A stretch of 64,000 bases of DNA from Oleispirillum sp963678075 (GTDB lineage: Bacteria; Pseudomonadota; Alphaproteobacteria; Rhodospirillales; Rhodospirillaceae). Below are positions 9,517 through 17,559 of the stretch, one piece after another; position 1 is the stretch's first letter, and each line of letters begins with the position of its first letter. The notes beneath the pieces were generated by a model that saw only the letters and a program-made list of their open reading frames with translations, ran no database searches and was not told the origin of the DNA. The stretch is taken from positions 806,001 through 870,000 of the forward strand of contig CAXXPK010000003.1 in the NCBI GenBank assembly GCA_963678075.2, read 5' to 3'. The translations under genes were made by a program, and so were the position numbers.

Positions 9517-10445
9517 TTATATCTTCAGATCCGCCGCCGCTTTCAAGATTTCCGCGCTGTGGCGCAGGGCCGCGCGCTCGACGTCATCCAATTCCGGCAT
9601 CAGGGTCGAAATCACCCCCGCCGCGCCGATCACGCGCGGCAGCGACAGGGTGACGTCTTCGACGCCTTCTATCCGGGGGGTCGGGGCGGAGACCGAAAGC
9701 AGAACGTGTTCGTCGGTGGCGATCGCCTGCACGATACGCGCCAGCCCTCCGCCAATGCCGAACCAGGTCGCGCCCTTGCCGTCGATGATGGTGTGGGCGG
9801 CGCGGCGCACGCCTTCGTCGATCCGCGCCTTGCCGCGTTGTCGATCGGACGGCCCATTTGCGTGGCCATGTCGATCACTGGCAGGCCGGCCACGGTGGCC
9901 CCGGACCACCACAGGACCTCGGAATCGCCGTGCTCGCCCAGCACATAGGCATGCACGGACTTGGGCGAGATTTCCAGGTGCTGGCCAAGCAGGGCGCGAA
10001 AGCGCGCGGAGTCCAGGGTGGTGCCGGACCCCAAGACGCGTCCCGGCGGCAGTCCCGAAATACGGGCGGCGATATCGGTCATCACGTCCAGGGGATTGGT
10101 GGCGACCAGCAGGATCGCCCGTGGCGCCACGGACAGAACCCGTGGAATGATCTCGGCGAAGACTTCGGCGTTGCGGGACAGCAGTTGCAGCCTGGTCTCG
10201 CCGGGGCGCTGCGCGACACCCGCCGCCAACACCACCACGCCCGCCCCGTCCAGATCGGCGAAGTCCCCGGCTTGAATCTGCACGGCATAGGAAAACGGCG
10301 TTGCGTGCAAAATATCCTCGGCCTGGGCGCGGGCCAGGGCCGGGGATTTATCGATCATGATAATTTCACTGGCGGCGCCGCGCAGGACCATGGCGAATGC
10401 TGCGGTGGCCCCAACGTTGCCGCTACCGACGATGCCGACCTTCAT
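9517..10445 (-). pseudogene. ldh: L-lactate dehydrogenase with a one-base frameshift
   Basis: The N-terminal two thirds carry the NAD-binding GSGNVG loop, the catalytic-loop segment VAQRPGETRLQLL and the GEHGDSEV active-site region with its His. Gln before RPGETR is the position that favours lactate over malate (malate dehydrogenases carry Arg). The reading frame is lost near 9840 at RPIDNAA. It resumes one frame over as ARIDEGVRRAAHTIIDGKGA and continues to a normal C-terminus. Restoring one G in a GGG run repairs the frame, so this may be a sequencing error rather than a dead gene. The product would interconvert pyruvate and L-lactate. It sits directly upstream of nifJ, which also consumes pyruvate. 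Confidence 0.85.
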
Positions 10446-10550
10446 GGCGCACTCCTTCTCCCGGACTCGCATGTATCCGGCGGGCCAAGGGTACCTTTGC
10501 CGGGCGGGACAAGGAAGCATTCAACCCAGGTTTTGCGATGTCGTCGCAAG

Positions 10551-11147
10551 TCAAGCCGCAGCGCGGGCTTTCGCGCGCCCGGAGTCGAAGGCGCGGGCGT
10601 TGAGGTCGGCCAGGGCCGGCTTGCGCTCGCGGAAACTGGCGACGATTCGCTCCTTCAGCTCTTCCGGCGGGAACGGCAGGTGGTCGGAAATCGCCCCCAG
10701 CATGATGGTGTTGATCAGTTTGATCTCGCCCAGGTCGCGGGCGATTTCCCCGGCGTCGAAGGCAAAGACGGTGTGGCCGGAGGCGCGCAGGGCGGCCACC
10801 GGATCGTCGGGATAGGAGAACAGACCGGAGGAGACCACCGGCGGCGCCAGACGCAGGGTGTTGACCAGGATGACGCCGTTCGGCCTGACCTCGTGGCGCC
10901 AGCGCAGCGCCTCGGCGGCTTCGAACGCCAGCAGCACGTCGGCCTCGCCCGCCGGGATCACCGGCGACAGCACATGCTTGCCGAAGCGCAGGTGCGAAGT
11001 GACGACGCCGCCCCGCTGCGCCATGCCCGCGACCTCGGTCTTCTTGACGTCGAAGCCCATGGCGATCGCCGCCTGCGCCAGAATTTCGGTGGCGGTCATC
11101 ACGCCTTGGCCGCCGGTTCCGGCGACCAGGATGTTGGTGATGCTCAT
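10551..11147 (-). CDS. iorB: Indolepyruvate:ferredoxin oxidoreductase, beta subunit
   Basis: This is the small (gamma-domain type) subunit of the enzyme that oxidatively decarboxylates aryl pyruvates, mainly indolepyruvate and phenylpyruvate, to aryl-acetyl-CoA with reduction of ferredoxin. The N-terminus VAGTGGQGVMTATEILAQAA and the TEVAGMAQRGG motif are characteristic. The protein has 198 residues and is intact. Its ATG overlaps the stop of iorA (ATGA), so the two are translationally coupled. Confidence 0.9.
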   Translation of the reverse strand: MSITNILVAGTGGQGVMTATEILAQAAIAMGFDVKKTEVAGMAQRGGVVTSHLRFGKHVLSPVIPAGEADVLLAFEAAEALRWRHEVRPNGVILVNTLRLAPPVVSSGLFSYPDDPVAALRASGHTVFAFDAGEIARDLGEIKLINTIMLGAISDHLPFPPEELKERIVASFRERKPALADLNARAFDSGRAKARAAA

Positions 11148-13006
11148 GATACCGGAGCCTCCTTTGCCGAAGCCGCCGCGTCGCGGACGATCGCCTCGGA
11201 CGCGCAGACGTTGACGCACATGCCGCAGCCGGTACAGACTGCGGGATCGATGTGGGCGAAGGTCAGCTCGACCTCCATGCCGTTCTTGCGGGTCGCGGTT
11301 TCGCGTCGCGCCACGGAAATCGCCGGACATCCGATGTCGATGCACTTGCCGCAACCGGTGCAGGCGTCGTCGTCGGTGTGGTAGGGGTGGTGGCGTTCGA
11401 AGGCCTCAATCAGGGTGCAGGGGCGGTTGGTGATGATCACCGACGGTCCCGGCGTCGCGATTTCCCGCCTTAAGGTGCGGTCGAGCACCGGCAACTGATA
11501 GGGATCGACGGTGTGGACGCGTTCCGGCGCTACGCCCAGGGCGGTGACCAGCTTGGCGAAGTCCACCCTGGGGGCGGGGTTGCCGTGCAGGTCGCGGCCG
11601 TTGGCCGGATGGTTCTGGCCGCCGGTCATGCCGGTGGTGCCGTTGTCCATCAACAGAACGGTGACGTTGCCTTGCGTATAGGTGATGTTCAGCAGGCCCT
11701 GCATGCCCATGTGCAGGAACGTGGAATCGCCGATCATCGCGACGATCGCCTTGTCGCGGTCGTCCTCGTCGCGGGCCTTGTCCATGCCCAGCGCGACGCC
11801 CATCGACGCTCCCATCGAGACGCAGGTGTCCAGGGCTCCCCACGGGTGCCCGGCGCCCAGGGTGTAACAGCCGATGTCGCCCGCGACCAGGACCTTTTTC
11901 CGCAGTCGCGCCAGGGTGTGATAGACCGCAAGGTGCGGGCACGCCGGACACAGAGTCGGCGGACGCGGGAACAGCTTGGCCGGTTGCGCCTGCGGTGCCG
12001 GGGCGGGCAGTCCCAGAAGCGGACGGATCGCCGGGGCGATGATGTGGGGCAGCAATTCGCCAAACAGCGGTAGCAAATCCTTGCCGCGCATCGAAAGACC
12101 CGCCGCCTTCAGTTCGTTTTCGATCAGGGGTTCGGTTTCCTCGGCCACCACCAGGGCGCCGACCGTCGCGGCGAAGGCCTTGATGCGTCCGATCGGCAAG
12201 GGATGAGTGAAGCCCAGCTTCAGGATCGGCGCGTCGGGGAAGACTTCGCGCAGGTGCATCGTGACCGGGCCGGAGGTGACGAAACCGACGCGGCGGTCGG
12301 CGCCGTCGTCGATCACCGTCAGGTCGGTGTCCTCGGCGAAGGCCTTCAGGGCTTCGTCGCGTGCCTCCATCAAGGGCAGACGGTTTCGGGCGTTGCCGGG
12401 GACCATCACCCAGCGCCGCGGTTCCGGCACGAATTCGGCCTTTGCTCCGGCGATGCGGTCGCCGGTCTCGGCGATCGCCTTGACGTGGCAGACCCGCGTC
12501 GTGGCGCGCAGGATCACCGGCGTCAGGAAGCGTTCGGAAATTTCGAACGCCGCCTTGGTCATTTCATAGGCGTCCTGGGAATCGGCGGGTTCCAGGATCG
12601 GCATGTGGCCGAAACGCCCCCAATAGCGGGAGTCCTGTTCGTTCTGCGACGACGACAGACCGACGTCGTCGGCGACCACGATCACCAAGCCGCCCTTGGT
12701 GCCGGTCAGGGTATAGGTCATGAAGGCGTCGGCGGCAACGTTCATGCCGACGTGCTTCATCGAGCAAATGGCTCGAACCCCGGACATCGCGGCGCCGATC
12801 GCGACCTCCATCGCGACCTTCTCGTTGACCGAGAATTGCGCGTGCAGATCGGGATAGGTGCCAAGAGCCTCAAGAATTTCGGTAGCCGGGGTGCCGGGGT
12901 AGGAGGTCGCGACCTTCACTCCGGCTTCCCAGGCGCCGCGCGCGATCGCCTCGTTGCCGGAAAGCAGCAGGCGGGTTGCGGCGGGCGCGGTCGAAGCGGC
13001 TGTCAT
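11144..13006 (-). CDS. iorA: Indolepyruvate:ferredoxin oxidoreductase, alpha subunit
   Basis: This 620-residue large subunit starts with the pyrimidine-binding domain (SYPGTPATEILEAL). It continues with the TPP-binding domain (GDSTFLHMGMQGLLN followed by DNGTTGMTGGQ, about residues 430-470). It ends with two 4Fe-4S motifs, CTGCGKCIDIGCP and CTGCGMCVNVCA. All expected cofactor residues seem present. It is the middle gene of paaK-iorA-iorB on the minus strand, which suggests breakdown of aromatic amino acids through aryl pyruvates and aryl-acetyl-CoA in low-oxygen conditions. Confidence 0.92.
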   Translation of the reverse strand: MTAASTAPAATRLLLSGNEAIARGAWEAGVKVATSYPGTPATEILEALGTYPDLHAQFSVNEKVAMEVAIGAAMSGVRAICSMKHVGMNVAADAFMTYTLTGTKGGLVIVVADDVGLSSSQNEQDSRYWGRFGHMPILEPADSQDAYEMTKAAFEISERFLTPVILRATTRVCHVKAIAETGDRIAGAKAEFVPEPRRWVMVPGNARNRLPLMEARDEALKAFAEDTDLTVIDDGADRRVGFVTSGPVTMHLREVFPDAPILKLGFTHPLPIGRIKAFAATVGALVVAEETEPLIENELKAAGLSMRGKDLLPLFGELLPHIIAPAIRPLLGLPAPAPQAQPAKLFPRPPTLCPACPHLAVYHTLARLRKKVLVAGDIGCYTLGAGHPWGALDTCVSMGASMGVALGMDKARDEDDRDKAIVAMIGDSTFLHMGMQGLLNITYTQGNVTVLLMDNGTTGMTGGQNHPANGRDLHGNPAPRVDFAKLVTALGVAPERVHTVDPYQLPVLDRTLRREIATPGPSVIITNRPCTLIEAFERHHPYHTDDDACTGCGKCIDIGCPAISVARRETATRKNGMEVELTFAHIDPAVCTGCGMCVNVCASEAIVRDAAASAKEAPVS

Positions 13007-13028
13007 CGGATATGTCCTTGTTCCGTCA

Positions 13029-14342
13029 TTATTCCTTGGGGCGCAGGTCGATCACCCGCTTTGCCTTGCCAATCGAGCGTTCGATGCTGCCGGGGGCGGA
13101 AATCCGCACCGCGACGCTGACCCCGACCATCGACTTAACGTGCCGGGAAAGGTCCTTGGCGCAGAGTTCGGCGACGAAGGGATCAACCTCGGGCGGTTCG
13201 CGCATTTCGACGATCACGTCCAGGGTGTCGGACTTTCCCTTGCGGCCCAGTTCCAGCACGTAATGCGGCGACAGCCGCTTGTCGGCCAGCACCAGTTCCT
13301 CGATCTGTGACGGGAAGACGTTGACGCCGTGGAAGATGATCATGTCGTCGGAGCGACCGTTGATGCGTTCGATGCGGCGCATGCTGCGGGCCGTTCCCGG
13401 CATCAGGCGGGTCAGGTCACGGGTGCGATAGCGCAGGATCGGCAGGGCTTCCTTGGTCAACGAGGTCAGAACCAGTTCGCCGTGGCTGCCTTCGGGCAGG
13501 ACTTCGCCGGTTTCCGGGTCGATGATCTCGGGATAGAAGTGATCTTCCCACAGATGCAGTCCGTCCTTGCTTTCGACGCATTCATTGGCGACGCCCGGCC
13601 CCAGCACCTCGGACAGGCCATAGATGTCGAGGGCGTTGATGTCGAAGATGTCCTCGATCTCGGTGCGCATCGCCTCGGACCACGGCTCGGCGCCGTGCAT
13701 GGCGATCTTCAGGGAAGACGTGCGGGGGTCGATCCCCTGTTTGCGGAACTCGTCGCCCAGGGCCAGCATGTAGCTGGGCGTCACCATGATGATGTCGGGC
13801 TTGAAGTCCTGGATCAGCTTAACCTGGCGTTCGGTCTGGCCGCCGGACATCGGGATCACCGTGCAGCCGAAGGCCTCGGCGCCATAGTGCGCGCCCAGTC
13901 CGCCGGTGAACAGGCCATAGCCATAGGCGACGTGCACGATGTCGCTGGGGGTGCCGCCGCTGGCGCGGATGCAGCGCGCTACCAGATTGGCCCAGGTCTC
14001 GATGTCCTTTTTTGTGTAGCCGACCACGGTCGGTTTGCCGGTGGTGCCGCTGGAGGCATGGATGCGCGCGACCTGTTCACGCGGCACCGCGAACAGACCG
14101 AAGGGGTAGTTCTGCCTCAAGTCCTCCTTGGTGGTGAAGGGCAGGCGGGAAATGTCGGAGAGGTCCTGGATATCCTCGGGCCGGACCCCCGCCGCGTCCA
14201 ATTTGGCGCGGTAGTGCGGCACGTTGTCGTAGGTGTGTTTCACCGTCCATTGCAGACGGCTGAGTTGCAGCGCGCAAATTTCATCGCAGCTGGCGGTCTC
14301 GATGGGTTCGAGCGCGCGCCGGGCCGGCAGGCCGCGTTTCAT
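13029..14342 (-). CDS. paaK: Phenylacetate-CoA ligase family enzyme
   Basis: This AMP-forming acyl-CoA ligase has 437 residues, the normal length for PaaK. Signatures visible are the P-loop-like IHASSGTTGKPTVVGYTK near residues 95-112, the YGLSEVLGPGVANEC adenylate-binding segment, and YRTRDLTRLMPG. It is 22 bases upstream of iorA. Next to an aryl-pyruvate oxidoreductase it could work forwards (activating phenyl- or indoleacetate) or release free aryl acetate from the CoA ester. The direction cannot be told from sequence. Confidence 0.88.
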   Translation of the reverse strand: MKRGLPARRALEPIETASCDEICALQLSRLQWTVKHTYDNVPHYRAKLDAAGVRPEDIQDLSDISRLPFTTKEDLRQNYPFGLFAVPREQVARIHASSGTTGKPTVVGYTKKDIETWANLVARCIRASGGTPSDIVHVAYGYGLFTGGLGAHYGAEAFGCTVIPMSGGQTERQVKLIQDFKPDIIMVTPSYMLALGDEFRKQGIDPRTSSLKIAMHGAEPWSEAMRTEIEDIFDINALDIYGLSEVLGPGVANECVESKDGLHLWEDHFYPEIIDPETGEVLPEGSHGELVLTSLTKEALPILRYRTRDLTRLMPGTARSMRRIERINGRSDDMIIFHGVNVFPSQIEELVLADKRLSPHYVLELGRKGKSDTLDVIVEMREPPEVDPFVAELCAKDLSRHVKSMVGVSVAVRISAPGSIERSIGKAKRVIDLRPKE

Positions 14343-14634
14343 TGGTGTTCCCCCTAAAACTTCACAACCTTCAAGGCTTCGTCGAAGCCTTCGCTAACCT
14401 GGCCGCCGCCTTCCCCTTGATTCGGCGGTTGCCGTCCGGTCGGACGATTGCCCGGCTTGAAGCATCGTCCCTGCGGCAGCCGCAATCGGGCGCGGAGAAT
14501 AGCAGATTTCATTTCTGTCTTCTCGGCAAAAAAAATGTCACGAAAAGGGGCCCGGCGTATGTGCGTGGGGGCCAATCGTTACGGCATTATTCTGGAACGT
14601 CTTCCCTCTCTCATGGTATGATGGGGCTGCGGGA
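14343..14634. other. Divergent intergenic region between paaK and the diguanylate cyclase
   Basis: About 290 bases separate divergently transcribed genes, so both promoters should lie here. An AT-rich patch at 14500-14540 and a second near 14580-14625 are the likeliest promoter zones. I see no convincing operator, RNA gene or coding signal. Confidence 0.4.
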
Positions 14635-15525
14635 ATGGCGGTGTTCTGCGGAGTGCTCGCTGGGATGAAGGCATCGGATGCATCAAGGGTCGCAGTTCTG
14701 GCTGGACAGGTTTCCGAACTTGTCACCGAGAACCAAAACCTCAAGCGCCGAATCGAGGCGTTGGAGCAGACCTGTTCCGACCTTGATATCGCCCTCGTCA
14801 CGTCCGTCGAGCACGGCGATATGATCGAGTCTTCCCTGCATGCCTCCAATACTAAGTTGCACGCCGAGGTTCGCGATCGCATCGTCGCCGAACGCCGGTT
14901 GGCCTGTGTGCTGGTGGCGGTGTGGCAGCAGAAGACGGATCTGGAACTTCTGGTGGCGACGATCACCGAACACGGCGATGAAATCGATTCGCAGTGGTTG
15001 CGCCGATATGCCGCAGCGGAGACGCTGTCGCGCGTCGATCCGTTGACCGGGCTTGCCAATCGGCGGGAAATCGACGAACGCCTGGATCAGGAATGGCGGC
15101 GCTGCGCTCGCGCGCGTCGGCCCCTGGCCCTGGTGATGGCCGACATCGACCACTTCAAGGGGTATAACGACGCCTATGGCCATGCTGCGGGCGATCTGGC
15201 GCTGCGGCGGGTGGCGGAAGAACTAAAGCGGGTTTGCCGCCGCACCGGCGATGTGGTGGGGCGCATGGGTGGCGAGGAATTCCTGCTGTTATTGCCCGAA
15301 ACCGATTTGGCCGGTGCGGGCAATATTGCCGAGGCCCTGCGTCAGGCGGTCTGGGACGCGGGTATTCCCTATGCCGAGGGACGGGTAACGCTCAGCATGG
15401 GGGTGGCCGCCGCGGTGCCGCAGTCCGAAGGCGATTGGGCGGATTTGCTGTCGATCGCCGACAATCTGCTTTATATCGCGAAGCGGGACGGGCGCAACAC
15501 GATCAAGATGCCGGACGAGGTTTAG
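14635..15525 (+). CDS. GGDEF diguanylate cyclase with an N-terminal coiled coil (SiaD-like)
   Basis: The C-terminal half is a complete GGDEF domain (DPLTGLANRREIDERL, then GRMGGEEFLLLLPETD). An inhibitory I-site, RTGD, lies five residues before GGEEF. The N-terminal half is a charged coiled coil with two EHGD repeats (SVEHGDMIESSL and TITEHGDEID), as seen in cyclases encoded with kinase/STAS/PP2C partner-switch genes such as SiaD of Pseudomonas. No membrane segment is present. ATGs at 14635 and 14665 are both possible starts and neither has a strong ribosome site. The next two genes encode a kinase-like protein and a STAS protein, which probably control its activity. Confidence 0.85.
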   Translation: MAVFCGVLAGMKASDASRVAVLAGQVSELVTENQNLKRRIEALEQTCSDLDIALVTSVEHGDMIESSLHASNTKLHAEVRDRIVAERRLACVLVAVWQQKTDLELLVATITEHGDEIDSQWLRRYAAAETLSRVDPLTGLANRREIDERLDQEWRRCARARRPLALVMADIDHFKGYNDAYGHAAGDLALRRVAEELKRVCRRTGDVVGRMGGEEFLLLLPETDLAGAGNIAEALRQAVWDAGIPYAEGRVTLSMGVAAAVPQSEGDWADLLSIADNLLYIAKRDGRNTIKMPDEV

Positions 15526-15550
15526 GAACAATCGGGTAAGGGGCTTGGGT

Positions 15551-16119
15551 ATGCCGGAAATCTTTGAAGCCTTTCAGGAGTGCGGAGACGTTGCCGCCTT
15601 GGAAAGCCTGCTGCTACGGTTTTCTCCCAGTCTGTTGCCGCCACAGCAACGCTGGCGCAACAATGGTCTGTCGGCGGATTTTCTGGCCGATTACGTGACC
15701 ACTTTCTTCCCGAAGGACGAAGCCGATCCGGCCAGCGCGGAACGTCAGTCCACGGTCAAGGGCGCGGTCAACTACATTGCCAACGAATTGTTGGAAAACG
15801 CCATGAAGTACAGCGGCGGGGTGAACATCCGATCACCATTCGTCTGTTGTTACAAGACGATCGGATCGTCTTCGATGAAACCAACGCGGCGACGCCGGAG
15901 TGTCTGGCGAATTATCGCCGTTTTATCGAAGAGCTGTTGCACAATGATCCGTCCGACCTTTATTTCCAGAGGTTGGAGGAGGTGGCGGTCTCCAACGATG
16001 CGTCCGGGCTTGGTCTGATTACGATGATCACCGATTACGAAGCGGTGCTATCCTAGCGCTTCGTGCGGGAAGCCGATGGTTCCCAGGAGGTGACGACGCA
16101 GGTGCGCCTGAATATCTAG
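15551..16119 (+). pseudogene. SiaB/slr1658-type HATPase kinase-like protein, frameshifted and interrupted
   Basis: The first part (to about 15825) contains a GHKL-type N-box, NYIANELLENAMKYSGG, typical of the DUF6272/SiaB kinase family. The frame then breaks; adding one C near 15830 restores PITIRLLLQDDRIVF. The second part runs to GLGLITMITDYEAVLS and meets a TAG at 16054-16056. Reading through it gives a normal C-terminus ending VTTQVRLNI at 16117-16119, so the TAG most likely replaces a Trp codon. Two separate lesions make a non-functional gene likely. The family phosphorylates a partner protein (SiaC or a STAS protein) that gates the cyclase. Confidence 0.75.
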
Positions 16120-16168
16120 TTGCTGGAGAAACCGGCGACGAGGGAAGAGAACGGAAAGATACCATCCG

Positions 16169-16513
16169 ATGGCTGAACATACCGGTGAGAACTATACCGT
16201 CACATTCGACGAAAATGCCCGCGTGGTGACCTTCGTGGGTACTTTGCGGCTGAACGGCATGGCCGAATACGGTCCGATCGTCGCGCTGCTGTCAAATGCG
16301 GTCGAGGGCGCCCACGCATTGACCATTGACCTGTCCGGCTTGGTCTTTCTGAACAGCTCCGGTATCGCGGTGTTCTCGAAATTCGTGATCGAGGCGCGCA
16401 ATCGCGGCGATCTGTCGCTGACCATCGTCGGCGCCACGGCGGTGCCGTGGCAGGGCAAATCCCTGCGGAACCTGAAACGCCTGATGCCGACGCTGGAGCT
16501 TCGGTTCCTCTAG
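16169..16513 (+). CDS. STAS-domain protein (slr1659-type anti-sigma-factor-antagonist-like)
   Basis: This 114-residue single-domain protein matches the STAS fold. A short beta strand (RVVTFVGTLRL) is followed by the helix-capping motif IDLSGLVFLNSSGIAVF. The Ser-Ser pair in LNSSGI is at the usual phosphorylation site. It lies 49 bases after the kinase-like gene and is probably its substrate. The TAG stop at 16511-16513 touches the end of an IS remnant that has a CTAG target preference. The IS may therefore have landed exactly at the gene end; truncation of a few residues cannot be excluded. Confidence 0.8.
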   Translation: MAEHTGENYTVTFDENARVVTFVGTLRLNGMAEYGPIVALLSNAVEGAHALTIDLSGLVFLNSSGIAVFSKFVIEARNRGDLSLTIVGATAVPWQGKSLRNLKRLMPTLELRFL

Positions 16514-16529
16514 CAGGGTGTTGAAGAAG

Positions 16530-16874
16530 TCAGAGTGGCTCGCAGACGAAGCCTGATTCATCGCTGCTATGGATGTAGATGTGGCCAACCAATCGGCCAG
16601 CAGTGCCGAGGGCGACCCATCCTCTCCCGCAAGCAATATCGGCGTCGTTGTGGCCTTCCCACGAGAATTCGGCGCAGACGGCACCATCCCGGCTCCCGTA
16701 ACGCACGTCGAGCCATCTCTTGACCGCGCCGAACACCAGTTCGCCATCAGAGGCGCCACCAAAGGTAATGTGGGCGGGCTCCAGAAGGTCGAGATGATCA
16801 TCTGGCCAAGTGTCCATCTCGACGATGCTCCAGCGGCCTTCGAAGACTTTGGCAAAGGCGGGCGGGCGCTTCAT
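16530..16874 (-). CDS. IS-associated passenger protein
   Basis: This intact 114-residue open frame follows the transposase end, starting four bases inside it. The sequence (PAFAKVFEGRWSIVEMDTW at the start, RLVGHIYIHSSDESGFVCE at the end) looks like the small hypothetical proteins often carried by IS5-superfamily elements. Its function is unknown. It has no signal peptide or membrane segment, and its composition suggests a small soluble beta-rich protein. Confidence 0.6.
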   Translation of the reverse strand: MKRPPAFAKVFEGRWSIVEMDTWPDDHLDLLEPAHITFGGASDGELVFGAVKRWLDVRYGSRDGAVCAEFSWEGHNDADIACGRGWVALGTAGRLVGHIYIHSSDESGFVCEPL

Positions 16875-17103
16875 GTGGGCATCTCCCCTGCCAGCAGTTT
16901 GGGTAGTCGCAGCAGATTGTAGGCGGCTGCCGAGAAGGCGAAGGCCCAATCCACCTTATCAAGGCCGCGCAGTTTGGTTTTCCGCATCCCTGCGACTGTC
17001 TTGATCCAGCCAAAGGCTTCCTCGATCCGCTTGCGGATGCGAATGGAGGCGGTGTAGCCGGGATGGCGGGTGGTGCGCTTATCTATGGCCGAGCGACGTC
17101 GGC
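16871..17103 (-). pseudogene. C-terminal fragment of the IS-B transposase
   Basis: The fragment contains RIRKRIEEAFGWIKTVAGMR, the E-containing part of the DDE catalytic domain of IS5-superfamily transposases, followed by AYNLLRLPKLL. The N-terminal part is cut off at 17103 by the end of IS-A. A matching N-terminal fragment of the same transposase type is present at 46475-46743. Confidence 0.75.
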
Positions 17104-17105
17104 TA

Positions 17106-17208
17106 GGCTCAGGACCCATTAAATTATTGTCAGGCAGATCGGCGGCTGATTCACTCATGGGAGGGAGGACCCCATCCATGAGTGATCTGTTTTGGTTGTC
17201 AGAGAGGC
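17106..17208 (+). mobile_element. 5' end fragment of IS-A (IS5 family, IS427-like)
   Basis: This stretch is almost identical to the first 100 or so bases of the complete copy at 45552-46397. It starts at the terminal repeat GGCTCAGGACCCATTAA, is preceded by TA, and includes the transposase start (MSDLFWLSER). The match stops at 17208, directly joined to phosphatase sequence. Confidence 0.85.
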
Positions 17209-17383
17209 CGCCGCCGCCGACGGCGCTTTGTTCGGGGTCTCCCGCCTGAAGGCCGAGTTGATCCGCCATGGAGACAAGAGCGTGGAGCAAATCAAGGAAG
17301 CCGTGATCGCCGCGGTGCGGTCGCATATCGGTGGCGCGCCGGTCTATGATGACATGACGCTTCTTATCATTCGCCAGAAATAG
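17203..17383 (+). pseudogene. C-terminal remnant of a PP2C/SpoIIE-type phosphatase
   Basis: About 57 codons encode the end of a PPM serine/threonine phosphatase. DGALFGVSRLKAELIRHGDK, then VEQIKEAVIAAV and the family's terminal PVYDDMTLLIIRQK are clear. The metal-binding N-terminal part is absent because the gene is cut by the IS remnants immediately upstream. Its place after cyclase, kinase and STAS genes fits the role of SiaA/RsbU-like phosphatases, which dephosphorylate the STAS or SiaC partner. Confidence 0.75.
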
Positions 17384-17559
17384 ACTTTTCGCCGGAAGTA
17401 GCGCCAGAACGATGGTGATGGCAAGAATTCCCAGGCCGCACCATCCCAGCCAAACGATGCCGCCGATCATCGTGCCCTCGCGGGCGGTCTTCGTCGCCCT
17501 TCCCGCCGTCAGGGCGAGAAGGGCAAGGCCACGGCAGAGACCGCGGCGTCCCGTCGTTG

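Larger units (their letters stand above)
16514..17103 (-). mobile_element. 3' remnant of an IS5-superfamily insertion sequence (IS-B)
   Basis: The left border CAGGGTGTTGAAGAAGTC is an IS terminal repeat. A similar, inverted counterpart (CAGGGTATTGAAAAATCG) begins at 46401. Inside are the last roughly 75 codons of a DDE transposase and a passenger gene, both on the minus strand. The remnant ends at 17103-17105, where another IS (IS-A) begins. The middle and 5' parts of the element are missing. Confidence 0.75.

Noticed and set aside
14342..14668. A 108-codon plus-strand frame between paaK and the diguanylate cyclase
   Set aside because: Its composition and lack of a ribosome site fit a promoter region. 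No family pattern is seen.
17380..17475. A small membrane-protein gene (MIGGIVWLGWCGLGILAIT) after the PepSY gene
   Set aside because: It has a plausible start and a hydrophobic stretch, but its frame runs without a stop into antisense phosphatase and IS sequence, and I know no matching family. It may be a displaced end of the PepSY operon.
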